Shown piece after piece: positions 59,711 to 64,000 of a stretch of 64,000 nt of DNA. Source of the stretch: Megaleporinus macrocephalus (lineage: Eukaryota; Chordata; Actinopteri; Characiformes; Anostomidae); the NCBI GenBank assembly GCA_021613375.1, contig CM038720.1, positions 14,539,962-14,603,961 of the forward strand, written 5' to 3'. A program made the position numbers and the translations under genes. Every line of letters begins with the position of its first letter. Positions within the stretch are counted from its first letter, which is position 1. Below the pieces are notes generated by a model. That model was given only the letters and a program-made list of their open reading frames with translations. It did no database searches and was not told where the DNA came from.

Positions 59711-60694
59711 GGCTCAAGCAGATAAACATGATGTTCTGGGAAAATTCTATCTATTTAGTCACCAGCATTTTGCTTGTTTGCCGACACCCAATTATAATAT
59801 ACACTAATAGTAATATAAACATGGCACCGTATGTAAATGACAAACAGTAGCCTTCAGACAACAAAGCACTGTGCAGTAACTACAGAAGAAGCTTTGAGCT
59901 CTGTGAGTGCTCAGTCAGCAGGCATGATGGAGGATGTGCCAGCAGAGAGGGTGAGTGTAACTGCAGTCTCCTGCGGTGGTGATCATTACAGCAAGACAGA
60001 GTGACACAGAGGCCTAGAGGCTTAGGCTGGCACAGCTTATACCACCCATCAAGGTGCTCCCAGATGATCGGCCCACATGGCAGTCACTAATTAAACGTGC
60101 AGCTGGAGGGGAATTTATCCCTCTCATTAGAGGGCACAGCCAGCCCACTTCCAGCACGCCTGTGGGATGGAACGGCGGCATCTTTTCCGCTCACTGCTAT
60201 TGTAATGAGCAGTATTTAGGTAAGTGGCGAGACAAAGTGCCAACCTTTTGCAACAAATGAGGTATTTTAGACTAGTGGACTATGGAAGATGTAATGAGGA
60301 AGGGAGGGAGGGATTGCACACTGATTGCCCATGATCTCTTCTTTATTATGGTGTTTTTTTTTCCTCCTGCAGTGACGGAATCATGTGCCTTCTGAAAAGC
60401 ATTAGTAAATTCCTGGAGAATTCCATTGCGCACATGTTTTTTCTTGTTTTGGCAAATTCACAACTCTGTGCCTGTAAATATGCAACCCCCTAGGACTGCA
60501 CCTTACAACAGACACAATTAACACCTAGAGGTGTAACTGTTTTACTATTTGTTCTACACAAAACTACATAAAACTATAAAAATAATTATATATCAACAGC
60601 AATCTGCTTAAAGACTCCAGAATTGACCAAATCTGGCACATTAAAACAAGAACAAAGTCAGTCCAAGCATACCACAACCTATATCATCATCCGA
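59711..60694. other. Sequence without a gene, one possible conserved element
   Basis: The segment 60010-60240 is GC-balanced, lacks repeats and contains tcactaattaaacgtgcagc and ctctcattagagggcacag, a texture typical of a conserved non-coding element. A donor-like TTTAG/GTAAGT near 60220 follows a 68-codon frame with no known features. Confidence 0.3.
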
Positions 60695-61135
60695 ATTCAC
60701 CTGCAATATTACCCTCACCGTATGACCAAACACCCTACCCCTGGCCATATCACCCCTTACCCTACAAGCAGACACCCTACAGTTCAACCAATTACCATAT
60801 AACCATCAATATCACCATCACTCTACAACCGGCCATATCACCTCACCCTTCAACCAGGCACCCTACAACATCCCATATCATCCTCACGATTCAACCAAGT
60901 ACCATACAACCAGCCATATTAGCCTCAGCCTACAACCAGACACTATACAACCAGTCATATCACCCACACCCTATAACCAGACACCCTATAACCAGTCATA
61001 TCACCCTCACCCTACAACCAGACACCTTACAACCCCTTATATCATCCTCACAATTCAACCAACACCCTACAACCAGCCATATCACCCACACCCTATAGCC
61101 AGACACCCTACAACCAGCAATATCACCCACTCCTT
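60695..61135. repeat. Degenerate 41-bp minisatellite
   Basis: Units read like ccatatcaccctcaccctac, then aaccagacaccctacaaccag. The 41 bp period is clear at about 60950-61035. Copies further left are more diverged and vary in length, giving about ten units. The + strand is almost free of G. Confidence 0.85.
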
Positions 61136-62645
61136 ATGGATGGAAAACATTAAAGCTTAGTAAAACACATCATGTGACAGTTGATACGAGTAGTGTGAAG
61201 TGTCTCAGGGCATATAGATTATTTGGAGACAGTAAGTATACCTGCCTAAACACACAGTTGGTTGTTTTAGCAGCCAGCTGTGTGGGGTCAGGGTGGATTC
61301 TCCATAATTGAAGAAGTGCTCTTCCTTATTAGGATGTTTAGACTGCAGTAAAGCAAGCATAAAAGGGACACTGGAGAAGACAATAAGAATTCCAGCATTA
61401 AACCTGATCCTGACAAAACATTCCAGCGCTGCCTCCCAAGCCTCTTGGGTCAACAGATCTTAGTCTCTTGGTTTTTCAGAAAGAACTGAGCTTGACTGTG
61501 CTGATCTTTTGGCATGTCCAGAGTTGAAACATGAAGATACTGCAGCTCACCTATATCCGCTTTGTTGATGTCTCTGTAGTGCTAAGCAATTGGGACATAT
61601 CATGTAATGTCGACTGCACTGTTAGTCATACTCTTATCATTGCAATATGACTTCCCATGATAAATATATCATTGAGAACTTCAGAAACACAACATATCAG
61701 ATTATTAAAATTACTATAGCATTAGAAGCCATGTCTAACATTAGCAGGGTGTGCTTGTCTCAACAGGGTGTTATGTCTCAAACTCCTACGTATGGGACTA
61801 GTGACTTAACCGCATAGACATGCAGCTATTTTGCTAGTAATAAAAACCTTGTTGTTGATTAAGGTAAACTCTTGGTGAAAAGTACATTTATTATTATTAT
61901 TTTTTATTTATTCATTTTATTATTTTTTTTTATTATTATAAACTAATAGTGAACAATTGGCTAATTTATGTAACTGTTTTGCAGTTAGTGAGCTCATAAC
62001 TCATCAAGGTAAACCCTTTGCTTATAGCCAACTAGTCACCACACAACATCACCCGTGTAGCCCGCATCCAAAAACAAATTAAACACTTGAGGCATCTAAA
62101 AAGTGTGGTGGTGGTTACATGATATAGTTAAAGGCAAACCCAGCGTGCCATCAACTGTGAGTTCCATAGTGTGGCGAGTGGTCATCTATGAACAAGCTGA
62201 ACGTTTGAGCAGATCAATAAATGAAATAAAATGTATAGATTGGTTCAGATTAAAGCAAAACCTAGTTGTGAGTCTAAATCAAGTGTTGCTGTACATACAA
62301 CTAAGCCCCAATTGCACAAAAGCAGTCTTGTACTGGGAATCACATTTCCTTTTGTAGCTTGTTCTCTTGACGGCAGATGCTAAAAGAATGCTAAACATAT
62401 TTAAGGGTTGGCGTTACTACACTGCAGTGTCTAGTATGACTGAATTATTTAACACTTAGAAGGCACCAATAACAAAAGTGTGGCTTAATTGGGTTAATTG
62501 CTTAGTGTTAGGAGAGGTGAGCTAACAGGTGGAAGGTTGCCATCTTAAATCGCAGGCCTTCACGTGCTGCCCTCCTGCCAGTGCTATGCAGCTCTCAGGC
62601 TGGGCATAGTTTTCTGCTGTAGGCTCAATAAAGCTCAATAAAGCA
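61136..62645. other. Sequence without a gene
   Basis: No exon. An AT-rich TTATTA patch lies at 61885-61945. The frame at 62103-62357 shows no family features. Confidence 0.4.
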
Positions 62646-62720
62646 CATAACTTAATTATGTAAATTATGTAATTTATGTAATTTATGTAATTTTATGTAA
62701 TTTATGTAATTATGTAAATG
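62646..62720. repeat. Short tandem array of TTTATGTAA-like units
   Basis: About seven imperfect 9-10 bp units (attatgtaa, tttatgtaa) directly precede a LINE-type 3' end. Confidence 0.75.
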
Positions 62721-62734
62721 ATTTCTCACTCAAA

Positions 62735-62821
62735 ACCACAATTTCGTTCCACCCCATGTACCACATGTGATGCGAATGACAATAAAGTCTCCTTGAATCC
62801 TTGAATCCTTGAATCCTTGAA
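62735..62821 (+). mobile_element. LINE 3' tail with octamer repeat
   Basis: The sequence caatttcgttccaccccatg, then gcgaatgacaataaagtctc, ends in four tandem CCTTGAAT units. An AATTTCGTT ... CAATGACAATAAAG block with a short tandem terminal repeat is the usual 3' end of CR1/L2/Rex1-group LINEs in fish. Only this tail remains. Confidence 0.65.
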
Positions 62822-64000
62822 ACAAGCGGAGAAATGCTGTGAAACATCTAAATGTGCAATCAAGATTCCACAACATTTAGCAGAAGAAAAGACATCAACT
62901 CATGTTACGATTTGAACTTGATAAAAGGTTATTGTATCTAGATCATATTTTGTATAGAGAACCACTGTTTATGTTATTGTCTTTGTGTAAATAACTATAT
63001 GTAAAGATGAAATCAGACTGCAATCTAGTGGGTATCTGATAGACACTTCTTGAGATTCACAGTGTACACGTAGCTCTTTTTTCTAGTTACTAGTTTATGT
63101 ATATAAGTTTATGTATATAAGTCACAATTATAATTATTTAATCACCCTCTTGGTTGATATAACGCATATAGCCAGCTCACAGTGAGATTCATGGTATGAT
63201 CGCAACTTTGTGTTCTTGAGTTTTTGTAAATCCTGTTCTTACCCAAGAAATTTTGGTCAATGTTAGAGTCTTTGTGAATACAGTGGGTTTTAAGTGGGTT
63301 ATTAAGAATGGTTACTAAATGAGAAGTCCGTTTAACCCTATATATACATTAATTTCATTTTTTGGAAGTTTATGCCCAGCGACATGTACATAAATAGAAA
63401 TATTAGGCATAAACAGACTCTTTCCACTACTCCTATTTATTTTCATTTTTCTTTGTTTTGATTGGAAATGTTGTCTCAAACAAATAGCTTAATTGAATTA
63501 ATTGTTTAATTCATTTAGTCAAACTACAATATGACATCACCTAGTAGCAGAAAAAAGGGCTGTAAGTATATGTAAATCACACAAACACTGCTAATTTCTT
63601 GTCAAAGGACAACATTTCTAATACTATCCCATGACATGGACAGGACAAAATGATCTTTTATTTTTATTGTTTGTCTGAATTGAACTAACTTTATAGCAAC
63701 TTTTTAACAGCTAGCCTGTTTGTAAGTTGTAATGTTTGCATTCATGCCACCTTTACCACAGGGTCTAGGTGCTGGAAACAAAGTGTACATGTGTGTGCCC
63801 TGATATGCTCAGAGGATTATGAAATGCAAATTGAAGGCACAGCAAAATGACACTATGGGCAAGCCTAGCACCCCCTTACACAACACACAAAGAGCTAAAA
63901 AACTTACCAGACAGTAACTGTAATACCACCCCTGCTCCACTGTAGCTCTCAGACAGAGGGCAAATACAGATGTGCAGTGTAGAAAAGTACTTGTTTTGGG
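62822..64000. other. Sequence without a gene
   Basis: AT-rich intronic sequence with nothing recognised. Confidence 0.45.

Noticed and set aside
42124..64000. Common pde4d exon (FDVDNG...) or other isoform-specific first exons
   Set aside because: I scanned for the expected residues of the shared UCR1-side exon and of the D5, D7, D8 and D9 N termini and found none in the window.

Overview
This looks like vertebrate nuclear DNA, most likely from a teleost fish. It is AT-rich with few CpGs and no dense ORFs. It carries interspersed DNA transposons of fish type (hAT, Tc1, fold-back elements), LINE fragments, microsatellites and long minisatellites. The fold-back repeat at 4065-4699 matches, from memory only, a family I associate with otophysan fishes (characins, catfishes), so the order is a tentative inference. 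None of the predicted long reading frames is a complete gene.

The one coding exon I recognise is at 42077-42123 on the + strand. It encodes MMQVNNFPFRRHSWI followed by two bases of a Cys codon and a splice donor. This is the isoform-specific amino terminus of the cAMP phosphodiesterase PDE4D3 (mammals have His at residue 3), including its PKA site RRHS at Ser13. The window is therefore best read as part of the large pde4d gene. Sequence to the left is intron of the longer pde4d isoforms plus the promoter and 5' UTR of the D3 form. Sequence to the right is the first intron of the D3 form. I looked for the common exon that should follow (FDVDNG...) and for the D5, D7, D8 and D9 first exons, and saw none.

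Layout. 1-8.0 kb: intronic sequence with an unidentified coding-like segment (3001-3240), a fold-back element and small transposon remnants. 8.09-14.76 kb: a 6.7 kb minisatellite of about 180 units of 37 bp with internal higher-order duplications, abutting the 3' end of a LINE fragment. 14.8-36.4 kb: intronic sequence with two copies of a hAT MITE family, at least three Tc1-type relics and AT microsatellites. 36.45-39.08 kb: a hAT-like element that contains a second minisatellite (about 21 units of 85 bp). 39.1-42.1 kb: low-repeat, GC-richer sequence leading into the PDE4D3 exon, with upstream ORFs. 42.1-64 kb: intron with the third hAT MITE copy, a second copy of a short CGATAT-rich MITE, a BED-finger hAT remnant, a 41 bp minisatellite and LINE tails. 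Several short stretches look like conserved non-coding elements, which needs comparison with other genomes.

The main findings are the pde4d exon with its overlapping upstream ORF, the two satellite arrays and their relation to transposons, and the well-defined hAT MITE family with 8-bp target duplications. I found no CRISPR, tRNA, rRNA or recognisable viral gene, and no evidence of a new enzymatic or defence system.
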